A stretch of 64,000 nt of DNA from Margaritispora aquatica (lineage: Eukaryota; Ascomycota; Leotiomycetes; Helotiales; Discinellaceae). The stretch spans positions 186,001 to 250,000 of the forward strand of contig VJWN01000014.1 in the NCBI GenBank assembly GCA_007644065.1, read 5' to 3'. The translations under genes were made by a program, and so were the position numbers. This document shows, piece after piece, positions 38,642 to 51,016 of the stretch (position 1 is its first letter; each line of letters opens with the position of its first letter). Below the pieces are notes generated by a model that worked only from the letters and a program-made list of their open reading frames with translations, ran no database searches and was not told the DNA's origin.

Positions 38642-40725
38642 TAAAATTTGGGTATCAGGGAGTGAACAGGACAGAATGGAGATGAGCGATGAAATGTATT
38701 GGTATTGGGATGGATATCGATGTGTCATGTAAGGGAGTTTTGTGGCGTTTGTACCTTGGAAATGGTTTTATTCATAAATAATAACGCAATGTTTTATTGA
38801 AGCTTTTGGTTTCTATTGTCGAATCCGAACCGGAAAATGAGGATGTGAGCTGAGAGAGTGAAAGAGGGAGAGAAGAGTTGAAACGCACGATACAGTAGAG
38901 GAGAGTAGAGAGGCGGAAAGTTGGTGGAAAGCGAGCTAGCCATATTTAAACTTGGAAGTAAGGTAAGCTATAAGGTAAGCTAAACCGGGAACCGTCCTTG
39001 GCATCACATGATCTGTGCAAGAGACGAGACAAGATAAGTCCAACCATTCACACATATCTCGCATATTCTCAATTATTCGTCGTGCTCGTCAATCTTCGAA
39101 ATTTATTCACACTTGCAGCATCTTAAGGCAGAAGATAATGCCACTAGTGTTGTTAGAGGCACCCACTTTCTCGTCCCAATAACCTTCTCAACGAGACCAA
39201 ACTTCTTCGTTATAGTGGCTAGCGACCTGAACCTTAGGTATGAAAAATTTCAATACTGGCGCTGGATAGACGTCCTAGAAAGGGAATCACTATGACTGGA
39301 TTTCATACTGCTTTGGACAATGAGCATGCTTCTGTCTGGAATCGACAATCATATAGCAAGACTTTGATGAATGGCCAAGTACATGTATCCTTTAAAAAAA
39401 AGAACCTCTCATACAATCGGAGACCTGGATACGAGGGCTATCTCAATCAACGAGTAGCTGCGTTACCGGAAATCTCGCAAGATGCGGAGTATCTTAAAAT
39501 GATGTCTGGGAAATGGTATGCTACCAAGATCCCCACATGTGTTGAAACAGATGATGCCCAGACATCTTGGCTTGAAGAAATATTTAGTATCATGCTCAGT
39601 GGGCCTTAATAGGAACTTTATGTTCGTAGCTGGAGCCGATAATCATATCAATCATGAAATCCAGCTCCATAAGAGTGCCTGCCATCTAACAGCTGTGGAC
39701 AGTGAAGGACACCAGATGGAAAGAAGTCATTTTCTCGACAAGAAGACAGAGATGAATCATCATTATTTCTCTACAAGATCTTATACTGATAAAATTTTAA
39801 TATAGCTTGGAGGAAGAAACGTGGCCGCGATGGCCAAACAACTCTTCGCTTATCTGGCGTACTCAGCACCGCACTAGTCCCCAGACTCCTCAAGATGATA
39901 TCGAACAAGCATATAGGAAGATATGATGAGGGCACTGAAGTACTTCGTCTCCGCCGCCTTGTAGCTTTGAAGAGTTTGGGTCTTGTCCAATACAATTTGA
40001 AAGCTGCAGGCATGGTGTGGAGGATGCCCAGGGAGCGAAATGAAATGGATACATTAGAACATCGTCACTCAGCTCGGCGAATTGAAGCATATGCCACAAT
40101 TGTTGATCTGCTAGATCAGAACATGACAAAGGTTATCAAGTATCTTGAGTTCAACAATAGCGTTGAGAATCAACTACCAGAGGCATTACCCACTGTGCAA
40201 GAGAATCCGTTTGTTCTCATTCAAGATTAGTACCACAATGCAGCTAAAAACGGTGGGAATTTTAATTCGTTTGTCTGACAAAGACCGAATGGGCAGCAGC
40301 CGCGACAACGCCGAGTAGGGGCTCACAGGCTTTAACACAGAAACTGAAATCCGTTATACATGTATTATTCAGTACCAAAGTTTGCTTGTAGACGGGGTTG
40401 AATGATATCACATGTGAAGATCCAATAGGATCCAAATGGGATTAGTCTTCAGAGTAAGGCAGCCAATGAGCGCTCTTTCTTTCCTCGACAAACAAAACTT
40501 AACTTCGACTTCAATGTCAGTCTCCTCTTCTCTTCTTCACCACAACACCGATCGTCGCAATGAGCGCTTGTGGCAAGTCAGATTGAAGTATCACAATTGT
40601 ATAGCTGCCCATGGAATACTTAAGAGCTGATGCTGCAACAACACTTAACAACATCGCTAACAAGGAGATCTTAAAATACGTTTGTTCCTCTCACTGACTA
40701 CAGACTAAAGGTCCGCATATTCAAG
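38642..40725. other. Region with unassigned open-frame fragments
   Basis: About 2 kb between the NRPS stop and the DUF4470 pseudogene. Plus-strand frames at 39292-39609 and 39895-40230 are charged and protein-like (for example DEGTEVLRLRRLVALKSLG and HSARRIEAYATIVDLLDQN). They lie in different frames with stops between them, and I recognise no family. They could be pieces of a decayed gene next to another decayed gene. The first 450 bases hold the NRPS 3' end and nothing else I can identify. Confidence 0.4.
39895..40230 (+). pseudogene. Possible coding fragment, unrecognised
   Basis: A 111-codon frame with helical, charged composition (DEGTEVLRLRRLVALKSLG, ERNEMDTLEHRHSARRIEA, LDQNMTKVIKYLEFNNS) looks more like coding sequence than its surroundings. 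Upstream, 39292-39609 shows a similar quality in another frame, with stops and no obvious splice join between them. Together they may be the relic of one protein gene. No domain is recognisable, and it may also be chance. Confidence 0.25.
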
Positions 40726-43700
40726 ATGCTGACTCCTACGATTGTTAATATCTTTTCTTTCTTTTATGCGATTGGAAACACCCCGGCTGTCTCATATATT
40801 GAAGATTTGCCGAACGAAGAAAATGCTGCAATCCTATCTCTTGGCTGTGGTGATGCTCGCAACATCCTCTTCTCTGTCTATTCGGATAATGACGAGAAGT
40901 TACTCGGTACTTTGATCCCTAATTTCGCGTTCGCAAGTCTAACGTATGAAAAAAAGATCGTCGGCTAGATTTCACCTGCTGTGATATCGAGCCTGTTATC
41001 CTAGGTTTGTTGACTATTTGGATTGATTGTCGTACGTACTAACCTTTAAATAGCTCGAAATATTCTTCTATTTACCCTGATTCTAGATGATACAAAAGGT
41101 GTAAACCAGACTTCAATTTGGAACATCTATTACCACTTGTCGCTTGATTCAATATCATTTAATCTTTTGCAAGCTCAGGCAACGAGTCTTTGTAAATTGG
41201 AGTCTTTGGAAGCATGGCGTGCTAGCAAGTATGGCAAAGTGCTGAAGTTTATTGATACAAACACATACGAAACCATCATCAAGATCTGGTCAAAATACTC
41301 TCCCTCAAGTGGCTCGCACGCCGAGGTTGCCCGATTCGCTGCCACCCTTTCTGCAGGGATTGAGCGAGCTAGGCATTTACGGAACAGCTACATGGGGACT
41401 GCTACGAACATCTCTGGCGTACGATCGGCCTCACCAATGCATTTGACGGCTATCAAAGAACTTCCTGAACTCAACGATGCTTTCTGGAGAAACGGTATCA
41501 CTGACGAAGATACGAATAATTTGCGACATGCCACACAGCTGAACCCTATGTTTGCCTCAGTAACATCCAGCAATTCTACCATCCATTATGCCACAGATCC
41601 ATTGCTTGGATTCCATCTTGCCACAGCCTATCTTCCACTTGTGGCTGGCACTCCCCTGTATCCGGAGGCTCCAAATGACACAACACTTCCGAAGCTGGTC
41701 AGAGCTGCCCGGACCGAATTTTACGCATGGGCTGATGCCTTTAGGAAGCGCTCAAAGTCCAACTTGATAGTTCGAACCTTTGCTGGGGATGCCATCGCGC
41801 TCTGTTACGCACTATAAAATCGCGCAGAGTCGGGAAGTGAGTCTCCTCTGCAATTGTACACAAGTTCATATGGTACCACGCCACTTGTACTTGATAATGT
41901 AGAGTACTCTACTTGGAGCCAAGCTCCTACATTGTTTAATGTGATTGATACTTCGAATCTTGTCGACCACCTGGGAGGATTGAACTTGCTGGTTGCTACC
42001 TCGCCTTTGCTTTCCAGTACTTCTTCTGCTACTCTCTACACAGAAACACTGGTTAATCGAGAGAGCACTCACGAGGCGTGGCTGCACAACTTCCTATCCG
42101 GTAATTTTGCCTCAATGTGTATCTTGCTTGGACTCATTCCAGTCGAATACTGGGCAGCAAATACATCAATTTCGTCAGCAGACGAAATCATGCTGAAAAT
42201 GCTAGGGACGACAGGCATCAATGGTAGAGAGCAGATGCACAGCCGATTGGCATGGAAGCGAGCAATGCCGAGTTCAACGACAAACTTAATCACCAATTGG
42301 ACCACTCAGATAAGCTGGCAGGAAGCGGACTTAGCAAATTTGCTATTCCGAGTCTACTTGAGTATGTTCGAGCATGAGAATATCGGTAAGATGGTTGCCA
42401 GCATCAGCTTGAAGAAGACCGATAACATGTCAATGCCTTATTATTGTCGAGGTTCGTTTGTTGCGTTACTGGCTCTTATCAAAGCCCGCGTCTTGGTAGA
42501 CTGGCGCAAGATGATGTTCCTTCTGCTTCAATTTATCAAGACGGATCGAACTCTCATGATAGGTACCAATCATCTTCAGGAACTCAGTACACAGCTATTT
42601 TTCTCCGGTGTTGATATTAGCCTTCATTTAGGTGACCCGCCAATCAGTCTTGGACTTCGAGGTCATGGTTTGCATCAGTGGGTGGGAATCCCGTCAGTTG
42701 TTTGTATCAACTTGAAAGTTCCAAGATCAAGTTTAAAAACAATGACAGATGTCCCCAACAGAACAATCGGTGCTCTAATCGTCCAATGCAGCGTTCTTGC
42801 TCCTAATTGGCAAAACATTTTTAACATGGTACAACTTTCATTTGGCAAACTCACAACTTCTGGATCAAAATTCTCGGAAACATACAAGATTCATATTGAC
42901 GAGGACCCACGAGCATGGGAAAGCAAATCTCCTCTTATCGTATCTTTTTACGCTCCCTCTTATATGGCCCTGCTTAATTACTCTACTGCCATGGTAAATT
43001 TTGGGCTTCAAACTACGCCACAAGCTGCTGCAGTCTTTTCCAAGCTCTTGGGACACGAGCTGATTTTCTATGGCGCAAAAATTGATGCTGATGAGAGCGT
43101 TTACATTACCAAGCATCGTCCAAATCTCTCGGGCTTCCCAGTATTGTGCAAAAGAAGCAACCGGGATGATGGAGTTGTGTCAAAGACGGCCACCAAGACA
43201 AATGTTACAGCAGTTTACAACCGAGATACAGGAATTATCACCGCTCTTACTGGCCATACGAGTGAATTTACTCGTCAAGACGCGGATAATCTTGGTGGTA
43301 AAGCAGCAGTGAGTACATCGCAGCTGAATCCATTCACCATCGAGTTCAGGATTGGCGAAAACCCATCTGCATACACACTTCAATGTCCCGCGCCAGTCCT
43401 TCTTTCTCGCAGCAAGACGAGAATCGCTCGTAAGTCAAGATATATTGAAATCGAAGCTCCACTGGCCTTGCCAACTGCAATGATACACTTCCCGGACTTC
43501 ATATCGCCTACCTACCTTCTTGCTGGCAAGCCACTTATGACTTGGAACACACCGCATTTCAGTCTCCACAAACTGCCTCTTCTTGATTTGAAGAAGGACA
43601 AAGATATAGGTTGGATTCGGAATTACGCATCTTTCCAATTTTCCGCCCAGGAATATATTGGACGTGAATTAAATAAGAAAACATCCCGGATCAATTATAA

Positions 43701-44159
43701 GATTCAATCATGAACATGGTCGGCCGCTTTTTGGAATCACCTAAATCAGCTTACAGACACTCTTTTGCACTAAATAATTCGTCTGATGGTGGCGGTGGGA
43801 TTCAAGCATTGATTCTCATCTCAGGCATGCGTTTCGCGCTGTCTAATCGCTCCATTATCTTCGATGTAGCATTCATTCCCCTTACGTTTGCTCAAACACC
43901 CATTCTCGTACCACTTTTTGCCAAACTTAACCAGCATGATCCAATCGTGCAGATCATGGTTGACGATGCGGAGATGAAATTGTGGAAGCTTATCCTCCCT
44001 TCCATGGCTGAGCGCTGCCGAGACTGGAGCCACAAACCTTCTTGCGAGTACCAGAGTACCGGTCAAATTCCCCTCTCTTTTGATATGGGAGCATCTCTGC
44101 TTTGTTCCTGTGGAGAAGGGAGATTTCCACCCAATTATCTGAGCAAAAGAAGCCCGTGA
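40726..44159 (+). pseudogene. DUF4470-type fungal protein gene with an in-frame stop and a frameshift
   Basis: Exons 40726-40906, 40957-41004 and 41054 onward read as a DUF4470 protein. The start motif is FSFFYAIGNTPAV, then LPNEENAAILSLGCGDARN, and across two introns LDFTCCDIEPVIL and ARNILLFTLILDD. The frame meets TAA at 41815-41817 (after ALCYAL) and simply continues beyond it in the same frame (NRAESGSESPLQLYTSSYG, then FNVIDTSNLVDHLGGLNLL), so a single codon, probably CAA, has become a stop. Further on, after RINYK near 43695, the frame breaks: the final part (GRFLESP to WSHKPSCEYQSTG and LLCSCGEG) is readable only in another frame, as after loss of one base. The family is fungal and of unknown function, often paired with MYND zinc fingers, and none is seen here. 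The gene is otherwise nearly full length (about 1100 residues). Confidence 0.8.
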
Positions 44160-44655
44160 AGGAGAAGGAAGATGTGTGGGGTGAGGACTTGGATTGAACT
44201 GGTTGTGAAATTGCCGAATGATGCTGTGTCGCGGATGAATCGTTGATGCAATATATTTTCTCTAGAGTTGGTAAAAGTGATGCTCTGGGAATTCTATGAG
44301 GGTACTGGGTAGAATTGAGGCTCATCACAAGACTAGAAAGACTGTTAAGGTTGAACAGTTGCCAACTCTCTGCCAACCTCCTAAATCTTTTGTGGTTAAT
44401 TCATCTAATCCCGAAGGTAAAACCCAAATTTATCTTCATGCTACAAAAAGGGTATCCACAGTATGCATGAAAGCTTATGAAGTAGCAGATACAAAGTGAA
44501 AGCATTAACACAATTAAGCATCTTAACGCTAATTCCCGACTATGCAAATTAATACTAGTTTAAGGATTTGTTTCTCTCTCGCTTCTTCTGTAGCAACAGA
44601 CCGGTTTCCCAAAATTCATCTAATCACCTACGTCTTATTTTCACGCAATGCAAAG
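44160..44655. other. Convergent intergenic region
   Basis: About 0.5 kb between the DUF4470 pseudogene and the ABCB stop codon on the other strand. Nothing recognisable in it. Confidence 0.5.
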
Positions 44656-47600
44656 TCAAATACTGCCCTGTCTCAAACTTCCTCCCCTTTTCAACTGCAC
44701 CCAAGTCCCCTTACTCCTGGGCTTTACAGGCGTCATCTCACTCCAGCCTTCCCCCGGACTCTCATCGCCCTCTCCCTCTCCACCTCTACCATCATCTCCT
44801 CCAACCTCAAGATCAACATCAAGACCAATCAACGTCCTGAACGCCCTTCCCCTCCTGCTCAACTCGTTGAGACTCCCCTCCTCCACCACCTTCCCTTTCT
44901 CCACAACCACCACCCTATCCGCAACACGCATCATCTCGACATCATGCGCAATAAGCAAGATTGCGGTGCCTGAACCCTTCTCTTCCCTCTCGCTTTCTCT
45001 CGCTCGTTCCATAATCCTACCCACACAATCCCTCACCGCATCAGCGCTCATCCGATCCAACGCACTCGTCGCCTCATCCAGGACCAAAATCTTCGGCCTC
45101 CTCACAAGCGCCCTCGCGATCGCGATGCGCTGCGCCTGGCCGCCAGAGAGGCCAACACCGCCTTCGCCGATGGGCGTCTGGTAGCCGAACGGCAGGGATG
45201 AGATGAAGTCGTGGATTCCTGCGTCTTGCGCGGCACGAATGGCGCAGCTGAGGGTTTGAAAGGGTGAGGTGTCGGGGAGGCCGTAGATGAGGTTTGCGTA
45301 GATAGTGGTGGGGAAAAGGAGAGGTTGTTGTGCGACGAGGGAGATGAAGTTGCGGAGGGAATGAAGGTTGAGATTTGAAATGGGAACGTGGGCGAATGTC
45401 AATGGTGCTGAGGATGGCGAAGTGAAAGATTCTTGATCGGGTGGGTAGAGGCCCAGCAGGAGAGAGGCGATGGTGCTTTTCCCTGAGCCGGAGGAGCCCA
45501 CGATGGCGGTGCAGGTTCCTGCTTCAATGGTGAGGTTGATGCGATCAAGTGTCTTGCCTTCGGAGCGATTAGGGTAGGTGAATGAGAGGTCTTTAAAGAT
45601 GACAGGGAAGGGAGTCGCTAGACGCTGGGTACCGCTCGATTCATGAGAGGATGATCGCGGCAGTTGAGCGAGGTAGAGCATTTGTGTGCCTGTCGTGCGG
45701 GAGGAGTTGATTTGTGGCATCATGTTCAGAAGCGAGACCATGTTCGCGATGCCAAAGAGGAGGAGATTGATGACTTGAAGCATGTTCAGCAGTGGAAGTT
45801 GGCCGGACGTGATGAGCACTGAACCGAATCGAAAGATGGTAGCGACAACGAAGAAACTCTCAGAATCATTGAGGCCAAAACAAAGGCCCGAGTATATGCC
45901 TCTGCGTAAGCCAGTTTTCCACGCAGCTTGAACGGCCTTTTCGTGCTTTTGCTTGAAGTGATTCTCGAGCGTCAGAGCTTTGACGACTCTGATATTGGTG
46001 ATTGTCTCTATGAAAATGCTGCTACACTTTGAAGCAGCGTCGTTGCATTCGCTTTCCCATTTGGTGCTGACCCAGTCGAAGACACGGGTGCTAAGATAGA
46101 CAATTGGAACACAACTCATTGCCACGAGGGTCAGTTTGTATGAGATGATCAAAGCCCAGACAATGGTGATGCTCATCATCCAAGTAGTAATGAAGATAGG
46201 ACCCAGGAAACGACCAACAAGATTCCGCATTTCCTCTGCATTCCTATCAAGACATTCGCTTAGACGATCCGGGGAGTTTTTCTCTTTGTCGAACCAAGAT
46301 TTGGGCTGTGCGAAAATGCGCTTTAGTGCCTCGACTCGGAGGCCATTCACCCATTGCTGAGCTGCATGCTCGAGGGCGAGATGGCTGACGAAAGTGGCAA
46401 AGCCATCCACTATAGCGATGCCAATCAATATGAGTGCCCATTTCATGGCTATAGCTGATCGATTTTCGGGAAGGTAGTAGACGTTGAGAAGCTGCGCCAG
46501 AAAGTATGCGAATGCCGGAGTTAAGACGGCAACGATAAAGGAAGCTAGGAATCCGAGGAGTAGAATACTTCGATCTTTGGCATTTAGTATTGGCCAGATG
46601 GTGCGAAGGATTTGGGTAATTGATGCCGCTTTGCGATTCTTTGGCTTGTCAGACTCTTCCCTTATCAAGAATGCCTCGGCAGAGCTGTGCTTTTTGGATG
46701 ATTTTGATACATCTTCCACTGAATTTTTTGGATCAAGAGCGGCATCCTGGGAAGTATCCTTCCTCCAGTGAACACTGTTAAACTCTAGTTTGGGCTTAGG
46801 AGACCTTGCTGGTCGAGTCCTTGACATCCCTGAACTAGTGGCGAACTGAGTATCCAGGCGTGCCAGTGGAAGAGGCCTGAAACTGGCAGTGACATCACGA
46901 TTCGAAGTTCGAATCTGCTGCGGGAATTGCAGTTGCCGATCTGGAGAGGCATTCGCGAGTAACGGTTGTCGAGGATAAATATCTTGGAGTTGGATGGAAT
47001 TTGGATGATCATCAGTTGGAGAAAGGAAAGGTACACTGACAATATTGCTCTGGAAATGAATACCGGTCTGTGTTGGTGATAGAGTGGATCGTTTACTCGG
47101 CTCGAGGTATGAGAACCTTGCCTGATTTGGGAGCTCAGGTGTTGTCCAATACTCCAGAGCTTGAGCAGCATTGTCTCTTACTGTGCCTACTCCGCGAGAG
47201 ATTGAGCCAAAAGGAACATGGCCATCGTTCAAAGCCTGCTTCGAAAAAGTATCCTGCTGTCTTAGAAACTTGGAAATGAAACCCTTCCCAGAGTATAGCT
47301 CATCGAAGTCCGGTAGTCCGCTCTCAGGACTGGGAGTCACAGGCGAAAGAGGTTCTGAGTTTCTCCTCGCTGAGAGTGATGAGACAGAAGGATCGACAGG
47401 AACGAAAGATGCAAATGTACCATGCTTCTTCTCAGCAAGTGTTTTGCAATAACCTTCTTGTACAATGGCACCATTCTCCAAGACATACACATACTCATCG
47501 TCTAGAATTCTTGACACATCGTGTGTGATGATAATAGTAGTTTTGCCTTTTCGCCACTCACGGATCCTCTCCATAACAAGTGCTCTACTCTTCTGGTCCA

Positions 47601-49412
47601 AAGCCGAGGTAGCTTCATCAAGTATAACAATTGCGGAATCTCGGAGTCGAGCTCGAGCAAGCGCGACACGTTGTTGCTGACCACCACTTAGAGATTTTCC
47701 TGTCGATCCGATCATCGTTTCTAGTCCACCGGGCAGATCGTCAAGTGTTTTGTATAGATCTGCTGTATGCACGGCTTCAAGGATCTCTTCTCGGGAAGCA
47801 GGATAGCTACGACCAAAAGCTATGTTCTGTAGGATTGTTTCATTGAAGAGTACGCTTTGCTGCTGAACCAGCGTGACATTCTCGCGTAACCAGTCGACGT
47901 TGAGTGTTTGGATCGGACGATCATCCACGAGGATGTCGCCTTCCTGGAAGTCATAGTATCTCATGAGCAGATTACCCACAGTACTCTTTCCAGACCCACT
48001 TCGCCCAATGATATAAGTTGTTTCCTTTGCTGGAAAGAAGAAGTTGGCTGCTGTCATAACTTTCTGCTCGGGATTGGATGGATATGAGAATGAAACCTAT
48101 CGATATTAGCAATTTTCATGAACTCCTTGATGTGCACAAACATTTTTGATCTCAATATCCCCGTTGCATGTGAGAGGAATAAGAAAACCATCCATTCGAT
48201 TGAGCTTGCGACCTTGATCTTTTTGAAGTCCCATCATAATAGACTTGAGTGTGTGTCCAGCAGACTTTCCCTTTGCGAGCACCAACCACTGTGGTAAAAC
48301 AATTTCAATCGATTGCATCGCAATCATACAGGCATAGTAGGTTGTGTAAACACGTCCAGGGTCCAAGCCTTGATTGACTAGCACAAGTCCAAACCAAAAG
48401 CCTTGAACAAACAGGCCCACAGTTGCACACTTGATAAAGCCAAATTGCATTGCGTTTGCTCTTGCTTGCACCATATAGCTGGCCGTCACTTTCTTGACCG
48501 TGTTGAAATATTGCCAAATCTCATGATCTTGTCCATTGTATGCTTTGACTGTGTTGATATTCGCAATTGCAGTATTAGTGTATTTGGAGGCAACACTGAG
48601 TTCATGCTTCTGTGCTTCAATGGCTGGAGCAAGGTGTCGTGAGACAGCAAACAGAATCACTGCCAGAAGAGGGAGAGAGACTAGAATGACAAGTGTGAGC
48701 TTCCAAGAGAGATAAAATCCCAGCCCAAGTGCCACAGCTGAGACGGCAATCTCATACATGCAGAAGCCGAAAGGTTGTGAAACAGAGAGCTGAAGTTCTC
48801 GAATTTGACTGCAAAATGTTAGATTTCTGCATATGAGTAAAGGTTACGAACCTACGTCTCTATCCTGATGAGTAGTGACCCTATTCCATCTTGTCTCATA
48901 TCATACCAATCCATATCCTTTCTCAGCATGTTGGCGAACATTTGCTGACGCACACTCTTAGCTTGAAGCTCGCCAAAGCCCAGCCATGTGGACATGAACA
49001 TGCTTTCCACAAACCATGAGATAATACCGAGCACGACAAGCGCAACACATAGTGTACTCGTCTGCTGCAGTGCCCCTGAAGCACTTAGGCGTCCGCTTCC
49101 AAACAGAGTGAACACGGAGAAGATTTTGCCATAGATGATTGCGCCAGTGGGTTGTAGTAAAGAGGAGAGAATTGTAAGAGTGAAGCTGGCTAAAAGATGT
49201 GGAAGATGGCTGCTTTCAGTGAAATTAAAAAAAGAGCGCCATGTTGGTTCGCCGATATCGAGTTCTATGGACTTGAATTCTTGTGAATCGGGTAATTCAT
49301 GTACCACATTAGGTGGGCTTGAGGCTGTTGATGGCATCGAATTATAAAATTGCTCGAAACCCTCCCAGCTATCAAAGCTGCGAGAACTCTGGCTTGATGA
49401 TCGATGATCCAT
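44656..49412 (-). CDS. Full-size ABCB (MDR/Ste6-type) exporter
   Basis: Minus-strand exons 49412-48856, 48808-48142 and 48096-44656 encode about 1554 residues. ATG 49412 was preferred to the in-frame ATG 49463 because the Ser-rich cytoplasmic start (DHRSSSQSSRSFDSWEG) is typical and the upstream part is not. TMD1 begins with a cytoplasmic elbow (WRSFFNFTESSHLPHLL). NBD1 (about 410-640) has GRSGSGKST near 438, LSGGQQQR and VILDEATSALD. A linker of about 240 residues, rich in Ser/Pro/Arg, follows. TMD2 spans about 900-1200. NBD2 has GSSGSGKST near 1308, LSGGQAQR and LVLDEATSALD. Both ATP sites look intact. ABCB transporters of this size export peptides and drugs. Ste6, the a-factor pheromone exporter, belongs to the same branch, so either a pheromone or a peptide-toxin substrate is possible. 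Its location beside the NRPS makes it the best candidate for export of that product, but this is inference. The donor of intron 2 (GTTTGT) is weak. Confidence 0.88.
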
Positions 49413-50396
49413 TTTGAGGTATGTTCGGATTTGAGTACGAAAGTTGCCGCAGAAATAAATCAAACAAAGAAAGGAACAGAAACGGAGAAAAGGGATAGAG
49501 GTTTAAGCCCACGCTCAAATCATCTCCAATCGGAACATAATGCGGGTGAAATAATGGCGTCTAGAGGACATCATCCATTGTTTCGCTTCACATTGTTCAA
49601 CGAAGAAGAATGTTGGGTCTGAAGCTTTTCATTGTTCACCAAAAGTGAATTCTGGGTGTGTGATATTAGCCTCGACTTAAATTTACAAAGAAAGTAACGC
49701 ATTAAATGAACTTAAGTATAGATTCGAAGACTTCTAGCTTAACGCCAACACAGAGTACAGAAATGAGCGAGATGATAAAGGCCTGCACTAGTTTTGTGCT
49801 ATTGGAATAGCAAACTCAATGTCCCGCTTTTCGGTATTTGCAGTCTGTTGTTTCAAAGATGCTGTTAGCTGTGGCCTTCTTTAAACAGATATCCTATCAA
49901 TAATCTTTTACGGACATACAGGAAATACCCACCATACCTCTTTTTTAAAGTGCACTCCGTAATATTGCGCATGAGAGCAGACTTCCTTGAATGTTTAGGA
50001 ATAACTTCAATGTCACAAGCGACAGTGGCCAGGTGGAATGGAAGCATGCGCACTCTGGAACAAGTTGCTCTGGAGCAACGCTCCTAAAATAGGAAATGAG
50101 CAAGAAAGGGAAGCAAAAGGCTTCAAGACTACAAAGAAGCAACACGAAATGGATCTGGGAAGTCATAATTGTGTTCCGTAAAACAGGTATGGGATGATCA
50201 ACACTCGTATTGATACAAGCGAAGTTCGATGCATTAGACCTGAGGTTTGGGTATTCGATACTGCTGGCCTACCATGAAGATATCAGGTAAAGGCCGTCGT
50301 GCCCTGGTATTCAGTTCCCAGTAAGCAATGACGTCAAACTGGCAAAGAACATCGATGATACTGTGCCGGGATTTCGTTACTTTTAATTATCGTGAT
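49413..50396. other. Intergenic region, no supported gene
   Basis: About 1 kb upstream of the ABCB gene and downstream of the PBDC1-type gene. Both lie on the minus strand. Open frames are short and composition-like. It should contain the ABCB promoter. Confidence 0.45.
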
Positions 50397-51016
50397 CTAT
50401 GCCTTCTCCTTCTGTGCCGCCTCGAAGATCCAGTCATTCAATCCTTCCCTGTTTCGCATAATCTCAACAGCATAGAACTGCATCCGTGGCACTGTCAAGA
50501 GATTAGCTTTGACTTGATCCCCACAAAGTATGCGACCTACCAAAGATAGTCTCGTCCTGACCATACTCTGTCGCAGGGCTCGCCCTCAACATGGTACCAA
50601 AGTTATAATCGTCCACCTTCTTCTCGTATGCCATCATAAACTTGCGCCACCTCTCTTTGCCAGTCTTACTCTTCATCTCATCCTCGTCGATCGTTTTTGA
50701 AGCATCGAAGTCAGGGAAATCGGCCTTCAGGTGGGCGTAAATGTCATCGTCAATCTTCGTGAGGCGCAACGTGGATCCGCGGACTTTCTCAAGAATTGCC
50801 CAGTATGTGGACATGTGTTGAACGACTATATAGAATGTCAAAGCTGCTTTTGAGGCACTGGGCAGATTGGGCGCATACCTTTGACAGCAAATTGCTTCTC
50901 AATCTGCGCATTCAATCAGTATTCTGCAACATCATTTTAGTGGCATGAGTTGTACTCACATCCTCCAAGTTATCCGCCTTCTCAGGATTGAAATCTGCGG
51001 GAGCTGCGGCAGACAT
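50397..51016 (-). CDS. PBDC1/YPL225W-family protein
   Basis: Minus-strand exons 51016-50960, 50903-50879, 50825-50541 and 50491-50397 give 153 residues, the usual family size. The joined protein reads ADNLEDIEKQFAVK, then STYWAILEKVRGSTLRLTKI, DEDEMKSKTGKERWRKFM, KKVDDYNFGTMLR and VPRMQFYAVEIMRNREGLNDW, the full set of family signatures, so no part is missing. The family is conserved from yeast to man and named after a misleading polysaccharide-biosynthesis label. The yeast member YPL225W (Chp1) has been reported as a co-translational chaperone for the elongation factor eEF1A. ATG 51016 (MSAAAPADFNPEKA) was chosen because upstream residues are not conserved-looking. It is a housekeeping gene, presumably unrelated to its neighbours. 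Confidence 0.9.

Noticed and set aside
38642..44159. RIP as explanation of the decay
   Set aside because: Only one stop is compatible with C-to-T at CpA, the other lesion is an indel, and most of the gene is intact. Without a repeat copy or dinucleotide counts this is not supported.
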